Positions 54,700-63,296 of a stretch of DNA of 64,000 bases are shown here, one piece after another. The DNA comes from Planctomycetota bacterium. Its GTDB lineage: Bacteria > Planctomycetota > Phycisphaerae > UBA1845 > UTPLA1. The notes beneath the pieces are model-generated. The model was given only the letters and a program-made list of their open reading frames with translations. It was not told where the DNA came from and made no database searches. The translations under genes and the position numbers were made by a program. Each line of letters begins with the position of its first letter. Positions within the stretch are counted from its first letter, which is position 1. The DNA lies in NCBI GenBank assembly GCA_016712275.1, contig JADJRI010000012.1, positions 1 to 64,000 of the forward strand. Direction: 5' to 3'.

Positions 54700-56427
54700 A
54701 TGAATTCAGTTGCTACGTCCGCGGAAATGCATCACGAGTCAGTCCGGCCGGCCCACATCGGGCCCATTCGCCGGCTGATCTCATTGTTCTCGTCCGAGCG
54801 AAAAGACATCGAGTTGGTCATCCTGTTTTCCGTCGCGGTCGGCATTCTCATGTTGGCCACTCCAGTGACGGTTCAGGCCCTGGTCAACTTCGTTTCATTC
54901 GGCGGGCTGATTCAGCCGCTTGTCGTTCTGGGAATTCTGCTTTTCGGATTTCTGACGCTTGCCGGCGTTATTCGAACACTTCAAACCTATGTAATCGAAA
55001 TCTTGCAGCGGCGTCTGTTTGTTCGAGTGGTGGCCGATCTGGCGGAGCGACTGCCCCGTGTCACGGCCGAATGTTACGATCGTCAGAATGGTCCGGAACT
55101 TGTCAATCGCTTTTTCGATGTCGTTACGGTTCAAAAGGTCGCCGCAATGTTGCTTTTGGACGGCGTCACGGTTCTGCTGCAGGCGTTTGTCGGATTGTTG
55201 ATCCTGGCATTTTACCACCCTGTTCTACTGGCATTTGACGTCATCCTTGTCGTCTCACTTATTTTCGTCGTCATCGTGCTCGGGCGCGGGGCGATTCGCA
55301 CATCCATTCAGGAATCCAAGTCGAAATATGCGGTGGCGGCGGCACTTGAAGAAATGGCCCGCTACCCGCTGGTTTTTAAACTGGCGGGTGCCGCTGACTA
55401 TGCGCGAAGGCGCGCGGACGCACTGTCGGTGAGCTACGTGAAGGATCGAGGCAGCCATTTCTCCATTGTGCTGCGACAGATCGTCGGCTTCACGACATTG
55501 CAGGTGCTCGCGGCCACCGCCCTGCTCACCCTGGGTGGCGGGCTGGTTCTGGAAGGTCAGTTGACGCTTGGGCAGCTTGTCGCTGCAGAGCTCATCGTAA
55601 CAAGCATTCTCGCTTCATTCTCAAAACTGGGAAAACAACTCGAGAGCGTTTACGACCTGCTGGCTGCTGTTGACAAGCTGGGCCATTTGATGGACTTGCC
55701 GCTCGAACGCTCCGATGGTTTGACACAGCAGTCCGTGTCCGGCGATAGCGGACTTGTGTTGCGCAATGTTTCATTTGCATTTGATGGCCAGGAACCCGTA
55801 TTTGACAACGTCAATCTAACCGTCGGGCCGAATGAGCGAATTTGCGTGATAGGCAAACACGGATCGGGCAAAAGCGTTCTCGCAGACCTGTTGTTTGGGC
55901 TGCGGCGCCCCACTGCCGGACGAATGGAATTTAATGGATTCGATGTGCGCGAACTAAGTCTAAGAACGCTTCGCGAACATATCGCGTTGGTTCGCGGTGT
56001 CGAAACGATTGAAGGAACCATCGAAGACAATGTGCGAATGGGCAGGCCGGGTGTGACCGCTGAGCAGATTCTCTCCGCACTGAAAGAGGTCGGTCTCCTG
56101 GACGAAATTCGGGATCTACCTGTCGGCCTACTGACGCCGCTGAACTCAACGGGAGTGCCGCTTTCGGCCGGTCAGACGAAGAGGCTTATGATCGCACGAG
56201 CCATCGTCGGTCAGCCGACGGTGCTCATCGTTGACGATGTGCTCGATGATCTTGATGTCGAAGCCAGAGACGTTGTGCTGTCCGCCATCGTTCATCCAAA
56301 ACGAACATGGTCAGTCGTTATTTTGGGGCGACACGATTTTACGCACCAGGGTGTGGGGCGTGTCGTTTATCTGGATAAATTCGGAAGTGCGCGCGATGTC
56401 GGGCGTCCGACAAGCTTGTCAGTCTAA
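54700..56427 (+). CDS. ABC transporter, fused membrane/ATPase subunit (type I secretion-like)
   Basis: 575 residues. AAGGGA precedes the start. Residues 25-320 contain about six membrane helices (VILFSVAVGILMLATPVTVQ, GLIQPLVVLGILLFGFLTLA and others); the ATPase domain follows from about 345. Walker A is GKHGSGKS and the signature is LSAGQTKRLM. Walker B is VLIVDDVLDDLD: the position of the catalytic Glu is Asp, which is known to weaken hydrolysis. The switch His may be in LGRHDFT. No C39 peptidase domain is present. Together with HlyD and TolC partners it forms a type I secretion-like system; no clear substrate gene is nearby. Confidence 0.88.
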   Translation: MNSVATSAEMHHESVRPAHIGPIRRLISLFSSERKDIELVILFSVAVGILMLATPVTVQALVNFVSFGGLIQPLVVLGILLFGFLTLAGVIRTLQTYVIEILQRRLFVRVVADLAERLPRVTAECYDRQNGPELVNRFFDVVTVQKVAAMLLLDGVTVLLQAFVGLLILAFYHPVLLAFDVILVVSLIFVVIVLGRGAIRTSIQESKSKYAVAAALEEMARYPLVFKLAGAADYARRRADALSVSYVKDRGSHFSIVLRQIVGFTTLQVLAATALLTLGGGLVLEGQLTLGQLVAAELIVTSILASFSKLGKQLESVYDLLAAVDKLGHLMDLPLERSDGLTQQSVSGDSGLVLRNVSFAFDGQEPVFDNVNLTVGPNERICVIGKHGSGKSVLADLLFGLRRPTAGRMEFNGFDVRELSLRTLREHIALVRGVETIEGTIEDNVRMGRPGVTAEQILSALKEVGLLDEIRDLPVGLLTPLNSTGVPLSAGQTKRLMIARAIVGQPTVLIVDDVLDDLDVEARDVVLSAIVHPKRTWSVVILGRHDFTHQGVGRVVYLDKFGSARDVGRPTSLSV

Positions 56428-56449
56428 GCCGCGTAATAACAGGACGACA

Positions 56450-57782
56450 ATGAACGCACTACAAGAAAACAGCCTGCCTCGCTACAGCGAATTTTCCGCA
56501 TTGGCCATTGTTCGAAGGCCGCGATGGATTGGCATAGCAAGCGCATCGGCGTGGTCGTGTTCTGTGCAATTCCCGTCATACTCATGCTGGCGCCTTGGCA
56601 GCAGAATTTCAAGGGGACGGGTCGAGTTGTGGCCTTTGCTCCGCTGGAACGACAACAGGCGGTCGAGGCCCCCCCATCGCCGGGCGCGTCGTCAAATGGT
56701 GGGTTCAGGAAGGCTCGGTGGTCGAGGTCGGTGATCCGCTGGTCGAAATGTCCGACATCGATCCGAACTTCAGCGCCCGGCTCAATCAGCAAAGAGCCGC
56801 TCTTCAGGGCAAGTATGAGGCAAGTCTCGATAAGCAGGTTGCCTACGAACAACAAGTCGCGAATCTCGAAGCAACGCGGGATCTGGCGGTTTCGGCTGCT
56901 GCATTTCGGCTCCAAATGGCGCGGGAGAAGGTGCGCTCCGCGCAGGCAGCACTGGATGCCGCGAAAGCCGGATTAAGAGCGGCCGATGCCCAGCTCGCCC
57001 GTAATCGCAATTTGCTTGAGGATGGGCTTGTTTCGCGCCGGGACTACGATATTGCCGAGCGCGATTTCGAAGTGGCGCGCACTTCGGTCGATAGCGCCGA
57101 GGCCTCGCTCAAGGCCTCCATCAATGAGGAACAGGCCGTCGACGCGGATCTCAATCGCGTGAGGGCCGAATCCGACTCAAGGATCAATTCGGCTCGGGCA
57201 TCGCTGAATGATGCCCAGGGGCAGGTCCAGGAGTCATTGGCCAGCCTGGCAAAAGTTGATGTTGATTTGTCGCGTCAACAATCCCAGCAGGTGACCGCGC
57301 CACGAGACGGCGTGGTTTTTCGACTGATTGGCGGTCAGCAAGGAGAAATCCTAAAGGCGGGCGATCCACTCCTGTTGATCGTCCCGAATACGATGGATCG
57401 TTCGGTCGAATTATGGATCGATGGCAATGACACGCCGCTTGTCAGTGTCGGCTCGCCGGTGCGCCTCCAATTCGAGGGCTGGCCGGCGGTGCAATTTGTC
57501 GGTTGGCCCTCGGTTGCAGTGGGCACTTTCGGAGGAAAGGTCGCGCTGATCGACTCGACCGACAACGGCCAAGGCAAATTCAGAATTCTGGTGACGCCCG
57601 ATCCCGAGCAACCCGATTGGCCCGACGTGCGGTATCTGCGCCAGGGCGTGCGCGCAAAAGGTTGGGTGTTGCTGAAGCGCGTCACCCTGGGCTATGAGAT
57701 TTGGCGTCAGTTGAATGGCTTTCCGCCGATTATTTCGCCGTCAGAACCTGACGCTAAAGTGAAAAAAGGGGATGAAAAGTAG
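56450..57782 (+). CDS. HlyD-family membrane-fusion protein (two frameshifts)
   Basis: ATG 56450 begins MNALQENSLPRYSEFSALAI. The frame then changes at about 56530 to SKRIGVVVFCAIPVILMLAP (membrane anchor) and again at a C7 run (56670-56676) to IAGRVVKWWVQEGSVVEVGD (lipoyl/barrel-sandwich motif). Each change is one base, and the ends fit. A long coiled coil follows (about 56830-57290: AALQGKYEASLDKQVAYEQQ, VRSAQAALDAAKAGLRAADA), then the closing lipoyl half VTAPRDGVVFRLIGGQQGEI and a beta-barrel. It links the inner-membrane ABC subunit with TolC. The stop overlaps the TolC start by one base. Confidence 0.87.
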
Positions 57783-59623
57783 TGAGCGGCTATTCCTGCA
57801 ATCACGCTCGATTTCTCGGCCCGCGCGCTAGTGCCGCATGCGCTGCATCCATGCCGAGTCACTGGGCCCTATTGTGCCTCATTTCGATGATTCTCGGGCT
57901 GGGAGGCTGCTCATTGTGGCGCGGCGACCTCGATCCGGAATTTGAACGGCGCGTAGACAAGAGACTCCAGAATTTTTCAACGACTCACCTCGAAACTCGT
58001 TCGGCCGGCGGGCCAACCACCGTGGAGCAGGGCTTGGCCGCGATCAAGAAGCAGCGACCGGCCGCCACGACACCAGCCACCGCCCCAGCCGCACTTGATC
58101 TTCGGATCGATCGGGTTCGCCGTTATGTGCTGGAGAACAATCTAGATTTGCGAATTTACACCCTGGAACCGGATATCGCCAAAACCAAAATCAGCGAAGA
58201 GGAGGCAAAATTCGATGCGACCATCACCGTCGCCGCTTCATATAAAAAAAAGAACCTGCCACCACGAGACGGCGACATCGTTCAACTGGATGAAAAGGGC
58301 ACAGCCCTTTCCAAGTCAATAAAAGCCTTTGAGTCGGGACTTCTGGATGGTGAAAAAAAATCCGACAAAGGCGGTCTCGACAACGCCTTCGTGGCGCTCA
58401 GCGACATTGAACAGCAAAAGGAGGAAATTGGCCTCGATGCCGGTATTCTTGTTCCGTTGCCGACCGGCGCGAAAATGCAGTTTGGTCAGTCTTTCGGCAA
58501 ATTCAATAAACTGTCGCCGTTTCCTTCGGACCAGAGTACGTCATACACCGGTTTTTCGCTGAGTCAGCCGCTTCTGAGAAACGCCGGCACCGATGCAAAT
58601 CTCGCATCGATTCGAATCGCACGATTGAACACAAAGGCGACCACCGCCAACACACGGTTAATTGCAATTCGCCTACTTGCGGCCGCTGAGAAATCCTATT
58701 GGATGCTCTACGGCGCACGCCGGCAATTGGAAATCAGGCAACGTCTGAACGAACTGGCCCAAAAAAACCTGAACATCGTGCGCCAGCGTGCGGATGAAGG
58801 ACTTGTGGCAACCATTGAAGTCACGCGCGCGGAAGTGGGTGTCGCCTTGCAATTGGAATCGCTCGTAGTTGCAGAAACGTATGAACGCATGAAGGAAAGA
58901 GAGTTGAAGCGAATTCTCAATATTGAGGGTGTCGACCTGAATTCGCCGACCCGGCTGTCGACATCGACACCGCCAAGTCTCTTGAGTTACCGACTCGACG
59001 CGGAAGCACTGGTGCAGGATGCGCTTGCGAATCGGATGGAAATGCTCGAGCTGGAGATGGCCTTGGCGGCCGACAACATTCGAATCGATTTCGCCAAGAA
59101 TCAGGCCCTGCCGATGATTTCGCTGGATTTTCAATACGGCGTTGTGGACCGGGCCGGCTCATTCGGAACTTCCTTTCAGGGCGCTTGGGATTTTGATAAT
59201 ACCGAATTCGGCGTCGGGATTAAGGGCGAAATCCCGGTCACCAATCAGCTTCGCGAAGCCCAGTTGCGCCGCGCCGTGCTGACCAGAACGCAGCGATTGG
59301 CCACCCGCGCAGCCCGTGAACTCATGATCCGTCAGGAGGTTTTCGACAACCTGGATCTTCTAAATCAGAACTGGCAGCGCATCTTGACGGCACGCCAAAG
59401 CGCGATCGTGTCAGGCATCAACTATGAAGCCGAACTCAAGCAATTTGATGAGGGCTTTCGCACCATGCGCGAGGTGTTCGAAGCGCTGGCCCAACTTGGC
59501 GATGCGCAATCCCGCGAGATCAATGCCATCGTCGCCTACCAGATTTCGCTGATCGATCTTGCTTTTGCGACGGGCACCCTCATGGGATATGCAAAAGTGG
59601 ACTTCGACGGCAGTTTCAATTGA
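57782..59623 (+). CDS. TolC-family outer-membrane channel lipoprotein
   Basis: 613 residues from GTG 57782. The leader SMPSHWALLCLISMILGLGG ends in a lipobox (LGLGGC), so it is probably lipid-anchored, as in the NodT group. The OEP repeats are recognisable: FSLSQPLLRNAGTDANLASI, LLAAAEKSYWMLYGARRQLE and QKNLNIVRQRADEGLVATIE in the first half, and QLREAQLRRAVLTRTQRLAT and QFDEGFRTMREVFEALAQLG in the second. It forms the trimeric outer-membrane tunnel of the export system. It is the last gene of the HPF/ABC/HlyD/TolC set. Confidence 0.88.
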   Translation: MSGYSCNHARFLGPRASAACAASMPSHWALLCLISMILGLGGCSLWRGDLDPEFERRVDKRLQNFSTTHLETRSAGGPTTVEQGLAAIKKQRPAATTPATAPAALDLRIDRVRRYVLENNLDLRIYTLEPDIAKTKISEEEAKFDATITVAASYKKKNLPPRDGDIVQLDEKGTALSKSIKAFESGLLDGEKKSDKGGLDNAFVALSDIEQQKEEIGLDAGILVPLPTGAKMQFGQSFGKFNKLSPFPSDQSTSYTGFSLSQPLLRNAGTDANLASIRIARLNTKATTANTRLIAIRLLAAAEKSYWMLYGARRQLEIRQRLNELAQKNLNIVRQRADEGLVATIEVTRAEVGVALQLESLVVAETYERMKERELKRILNIEGVDLNSPTRLSTSTPPSLLSYRLDAEALVQDALANRMEMLELEMALAADNIRIDFAKNQALPMISLDFQYGVVDRAGSFGTSFQGAWDFDNTEFGVGIKGEIPVTNQLREAQLRRAVLTRTQRLATRAARELMIRQEVFDNLDLLNQNWQRILTARQSAIVSGINYEAELKQFDEGFRTMREVFEALAQLGDAQSREINAIVAYQISLIDLAFATGTLMGYAKVDFDGSFN

Positions 59624-59983
59624 TTCCCCGCTCAGAGAATGCCCGAATCCGCGGTTTTGCAACCACGGTTCAGTGTTCAATCCCTTCATTCAATCCCCAA
59701 CTGGCAGCGGATGGTCTCATGGTCAATATCAGGTTTTTTTCCTGCAAGTTTGTGACTTCAAGTTCCCGAATGTCCCCCCACGCAACGTCGCATCTCATGT
59801 AATTTCATATGGATAGCGGCAGCGTGACGTCGCTTTTTTCCAGCCGATTCCATAAACCGGCTCCTTTTGTAATCCAATAAGTCACCTGCGGCGTATAATA
59901 TGAAAAGGATGATGGCTCCATGCCGTTCAAATGGGTGCGGCAGCGGGAATCATTCGCGGAGTTGCACAGCGAGGGTTGAGACA
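59624..59983 (+). promoter_or_regulatory. Intergenic region with a -10-like element upstream of the GYF/TM2 gene
   Basis: No gene is recognisable. A perfect TATAAT at 59894-59899 lies 85 bases before the TTG start of the GYF/TM2 gene; an upstream -35 is poor (TTGTAA at 21 bases). The left part follows the export operon, with no clear terminator. Confidence 0.35.
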
Positions 59984-60649
59984 TTGGTCTACTATTTTGT
60001 CATTGCCGAAGATGGCAGCCGATATGGCCCGGCGGACATTGACACGCTGGTACAGTGGACGCGCGAGGGTCGCGTGATCGGCTCAACCGCGCTCGTGGAG
60101 CGCGGGACCGAGCGGCAGCTCCATGCCGCCGAGCTGACGGCCGTGGCCGCCGAATTGCGGCGCATGTCTGGACAGGCGGATGTGGCCGTCGAAAGAGGCA
60201 GCGGCTTTTCGAATGAGTCACCGACCATGACGCAGGCGGGCCGGCCGGCTGACGTGCCCATGGCATTTGCTCCGCAGGCGATGAAGGCCGCCAAATTTCC
60301 GACAGCCCCCGGTGTGCCTCCGCCGCCACCACCGGCCGGCGGACCAAGACCCCACCAGCACGCGAGCGTTCCGTATGCCAATGCCGGCGGCCGCTTTTCG
60401 CGCCAGGTTGGGTCGCGCAGCAAAGTCGCTGCTGGCCTCCTCGGTATTTTTCTGGGCGGCCTGGGCATGCATCGGTTCTACCTCGGATACACCGGCATGG
60501 GGCTGTTGATGCTGTTGATTTCCTTTGTGGGCGGCGGGATGACGCTCGGCTATGGCTGCGGATTCGTGTGGTTGTGGGGCTTCATTGAAGGCGTCGTATG
60601 CCTTTGCGGAGGCATGAAGGATGCGGATGGGATGGAACTAAGGAATTAA
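59984..60649 (+). CDS. GYF-like (GYF_2) and TM2-domain membrane protein
   Basis: 221 residues from TTG 59984; GAGGG is about nine bases upstream, and upstream in-frame codons are not conserved. The N-terminal domain (YYFVIAEDGSRYGPADIDTL, VQWTREGRVIGSTALVERGT) is GYF_2, a small peptide-binding fold. A Pro-rich linker (PGVPPPPPPAGGP) follows. The C-terminal TM2 domain has two membrane helices (KVAAGLLGIFLGGLGMHRFY and LLMLLISFVGGGMTLGYGCG). The function of such GYF_2-TM2 proteins is unknown. Confidence 0.88.
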   Translation: MVYYFVIAEDGSRYGPADIDTLVQWTREGRVIGSTALVERGTERQLHAAELTAVAAELRRMSGQADVAVERGSGFSNESPTMTQAGRPADVPMAFAPQAMKAAKFPTAPGVPPPPPPAGGPRPHQHASVPYANAGGRFSRQVGSRSKVAAGLLGIFLGGLGMHRFYLGYTGMGLLMLLISFVGGGMTLGYGCGFVWLWGFIEGVVCLCGGMKDADGMELRN

Positions 60650-60716
60650 CGGCGCGCTGAGTACATAGCTGTTCGAAGTCGCCGATCAATTCTGAAAGGC
60701 ACCATCGAGTGTTAAC

Positions 60717-60914
60717 ATGAAAGCTATTCATCAGGACCGGCTTCTTGTGTCAGCGCTATGTTCAGGACTTGTATTTGTGCTGACATATGGTTTCTTGGCG
60801 GGATTCACGTGGCAGCTCGTTGCCGGCGTCGCTGTCGGGTCGATACTCAGCGTTTACTTGTTGAAGGCCTTGCGGCAAGTTTGGATCGGAATTAGGGAAG
60901 GAGCTCGACAGTAA
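60717..60914 (+). CDS. Small membrane protein
   Basis: 65 residues, MKAIHQDRLLVSALCSGLVF, with two closely spaced hydrophobic segments (LVSALCSGLVFVLTYGFLAG and VAGVAVGSILSVYLLKAL) and a basic end. GAAAGG lies about 20 bases before the start. I do not recognise it; it may be a real small protein or a chance frame, though its composition is ordinary for a membrane protein. Confidence 0.5.
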   Translation: MKAIHQDRLLVSALCSGLVFVLTYGFLAGFTWQLVAGVAVGSILSVYLLKALRQVWIGIREGARQ

Positions 60915-60937
60915 GCCGCGCTCCAAATCGGTCAATT

Positions 60938-62386
60938 CTACGACACGGATATGCAGACATTCTTCGACTCTGTAAAGAACCGCATCGCCTCATCCCCGCC
61001 TTCGCGTCCCACACCACTCTGCTTCATGCCGCCGAAGGGAACGCGCAGATCGCGCAGTAACCAGCAATTCACCCAGACCGTTCCGCTATTGATCCGCTCG
61101 GCCAGTCGATGGGCCTTTGGCAGATTTTGCGTCCAGACCGTCGCCGATAATCCGTATGCCGTACCGTTGGCATAATCGATGACTTCCTCCTCGGCGTCAA
61201 ACGGAATAATCGAGGTGACCGGGCCGAAGATTTCCTCCTGATTCACGCGGCAATTCGGCCCAAGTCCGGTGATGACCGTGGGCGTGAAGAAGTAGCCGTT
61301 CTTGCAGCGGTCATTGACGGTCGGCGGTGGCGAACCGCCCGTGAGAATCGTGCCCCCCTCTTCGCGGGCAAGATTGACATAGAAACTCACTTTTTCAAAT
61401 TGCGGCTTGCTAACGATCGCGCCCTGATCGACGCCCGCTTCGAGCGGATCGCCAATTTTCAATCCCTGCGTTGCGGCAACAAAACGATTGACGAAAGGCT
61501 CGTATGCGGCGCGTTCGACGAAGATGCGCGAGCCGCACAGGCAGATCTGCCCCTGATTGGCGAATGCGGCCCGGACGCTTTCGGCGACGGCGCGGTCCAT
61601 ATCGGCATCGGCGAATACGATGTTGGGATTCTTGCCGCCCAGTTCCAGCGATATCTTTTTGAACATCGGGGCTGCGGTTCGGGCGACTTCGCGTCCGGTG
61701 ACGGTGCCGCCGGTAAACGAGATCGTGGTGACCTTCTGATGTGCCGTTATGGCGGCACCCACCTTCGCGCCAAGGCCATGCACAATATTCAGTACGCCGG
61801 CGGGGAGGCCCGCCTCGCGGCAGACCTCCGAGAGCATGAAGGCCGTCATCGGCGTGACTTCGCTGGGCTTGGCCACCGCCGTGTTGCCGGCGGCGATGGC
61901 CGGCGCAATCTTCCAACTGAGCAGATAAAGCGGGAGATTCCACGGCGAAATCAGGCCGCAAATGCCGCGCGGCTGACGCAGCGTGTAATTGAGGGCCTGG
62001 CCGTCCGTCATGTGGGTTTCGGATTTCGAGTGAAGAATGGCCGTCGCGAAGAATCGAAAATTCTTGACGGCGCGCGGAATGTCCATGTTGCGCGTGAGTG
62101 AGAGAGGTTTGCCGTTGTCGACGCACTCAGCACGGGCGAACTCGTCGAGCCGGGCCTCGATGGCATCCGCGATTTTTAGAATGCACGCAGACCGCTTTTC
62201 GGCCGGCGTCTGCGACCACGCGGGAAAAGCCTGCTCGGCGGCTGCGACAGCGGCATTGACGTCATCACCGTCGCCATCGGGCACGCGCGAATAGACGGCG
62301 CCGGTGGCCGGGTCGATGTTGTCGAGGTAGTTGCCGGATCGCGGCTCGACGAGCTGGCCGTTGATGTAATGAAGGATGGATTGCAT
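60938..62386 (-). CDS. Aldehyde dehydrogenase, 2-aminomuconate/hydroxymuconate-semialdehyde type
   Basis: 482 residues from ATG 62386 (the in-frame extension to 62452 is not conserved). ALDH motifs: SPWNLPLYLLSWKIAPAIAA, LELGGKNPNIVFADAD (catalytic Glu), FANQGQICLCGSRIFVERAA (catalytic Cys) and EEIFGPVTSIIPFD. The IxLCGSR pattern with YEPFVNRF resembles ALDH8-like enzymes that oxidise 2-aminomuconic or 2-hydroxymuconic semialdehyde, the late step of tryptophan breakdown via kynurenine. This fits the KMO-like gene at 25 kb and the SDR at the right edge. The substrate assignment is by similarity only. Confidence 0.9.
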   Translation of the reverse strand: MQSILHYINGQLVEPRSGNYLDNIDPATGAVYSRVPDGDGDDVNAAVAAAEQAFPAWSQTPAEKRSACILKIADAIEARLDEFARAECVDNGKPLSLTRNMDIPRAVKNFRFFATAILHSKSETHMTDGQALNYTLRQPRGICGLISPWNLPLYLLSWKIAPAIAAGNTAVAKPSEVTPMTAFMLSEVCREAGLPAGVLNIVHGLGAKVGAAITAHQKVTTISFTGGTVTGREVARTAAPMFKKISLELGGKNPNIVFADADMDRAVAESVRAAFANQGQICLCGSRIFVERAAYEPFVNRFVAATQGLKIGDPLEAGVDQGAIVSKPQFEKVSFYVNLAREEGGTILTGGSPPPTVNDRCKNGYFFTPTVITGLGPNCRVNQEEIFGPVTSIIPFDAEEEVIDYANGTAYGLSATVWTQNLPKAHRLAERINSGTVWVNCWLLRDLRVPFGGMKQSGVGREGGDEAMRFFTESKNVCISVS

Positions 62387-62467
62387 ACCGAGCCTATTCA
62401 GATAATTATCGAGCAACGATGATTCGTCGCGCGTATTTGCGTTTTTCCGCAATCAGTAATGGTGTAA

Positions 62468-62992
62468 TCAAGGAGCTTCAATCTTTAAGCCTTCAACTTC
62501 AATGAAATGGCGGGCCGGGGGGCCGCGGCGGGGGGGGGGGGGGGGCATCGCGAGTACCAGCACGGTTTCGAATTGAAAGCGAGTGCGGCAATCCACACGT
62601 CATTATCTGGAATCGGTCGTCCTTTCTTCGCAACCACGCTGTTTGATTTTCGGGACCCCCCACCCCCCCCCCGCCGTTCTCCCGGCCCCCCCCCTTTTGT
62701 CCCCCCCCCCCCCCCTCCCCCCCCTTTTTCCCCCCCCCCCCCTTTCACCGTACATCAGACCAGTTTGGTGATCGCAATTCAGAATCGTAACCTGCTGAAT
62801 AATAAAATCGATTTTTGCAAGATTTGCAGCGACCTTACTTGAACAGAATGCACCATAATACAGTTCGCAGATTACGATGGAGGGTAAAGCTAGGTCGTTG
62901 CGAGACGCGACGTATTCGACTGCGCGCGACTCATTCGAAATGAGTGCAGTTACGATATTGGTATCTAGGGAATACCTACCAGCCATTTGCAT
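62468..62992 (-). CDS. VapC-like PIN-domain toxin, interrupted by poly-G/poly-C runs
   Basis: The N-terminus (SLDTNIVTALISNESRAVEY, ICELYYGAFCSSK) is a PIN domain with the first Asp and the Glu of the metal site. After MYGE the sequence is broken by about 90 bases of C-rich low-complexity DNA. It resumes as KIKQRGCEE then PIPDNDVWIAALA (third acidic residue) in another frame; a poly-G run breaks it again, and HFIEVEGLKIEAP ends it at the stop 62468. The pieces fit a normal VapC of about 133 residues, an RNase toxin that usually cuts tRNA or rRNA. As sequenced it is non-functional, but a sequencing fault is likely. It overlaps its antitoxin. Confidence 0.78.
62530..62742. repeat. Poly-G and poly-C tracts inside vapC
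   Basis: Seventeen G in a row at 62530-62546, and a C-rich block (C-runs of 5 to 15 or more) at about 62656-62742, with roughly 110 bases of normal coding DNA between them. Nothing comparable occurs elsewhere in the window. Confidence 0.9.
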
Positions 62993-63206
62993 CAACCCGT
63001 TCGCAACCTTCTTCAATGGCATCCGTCATCTCTTTGAGATCTTCGGGTGGAATGAGGCCGACCAAAGCCAACATATCTTCGCCGGAAGTACCCTTGAATG
63101 GCTTCGATTTCACACTTTGCACAAATTCGAGTACGCGTTTCAAGTCCAACGGCGACATGCCATGAAGGCCTTGGAGTATTTCGTTTTCAAGTCCGTTGTT
63201 GTCCAT
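62976..63206 (-). CDS. VapB-like antitoxin
   Basis: 76 residues from ATG 63206 (an earlier in-frame ATG is possible). The protein is acidic and helical: MDNNGLENEILQGLHGMSPL, DLKRVLEFVQSVKSKPF, EDMLALVGLIPPEDLKEMTD, ending ERVDANGW. This layout is typical of small antitoxins of PIN toxins, although no DNA-binding motif is obvious. The stop overlaps the toxin start, the normal arrangement for such pairs. The pair lies between the aldehyde dehydrogenase and the SDR. Confidence 0.75.
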   Translation of the reverse strand: MDNNGLENEILQGLHGMSPLDLKRVLEFVQSVKSKPFKGTSGEDMLALVGLIPPEDLKEMTDAIEEGCERVDANGW

Positions 63207-63296
63207 TGTCTTACCCCGCAATCACGTAAGGTCCTTCATTCAGCGACTTGGTATCTTATTCTCATTCGCGCGAATAGATACAGAGTTGTTTGCCAG

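Noticed and set aside
61400..62101. A 233-codon plus-strand open frame
   Set aside because: Exactly opposite conserved ALDH motifs, with Arg/Ala/Gly-rich random composition.
62656..62742. A functional G-quadruplex or contingency locus in vapC
   Set aside because: Possible in principle, but the flanking coding DNA is also damaged by indels and the run pattern matches low-quality sequence better.
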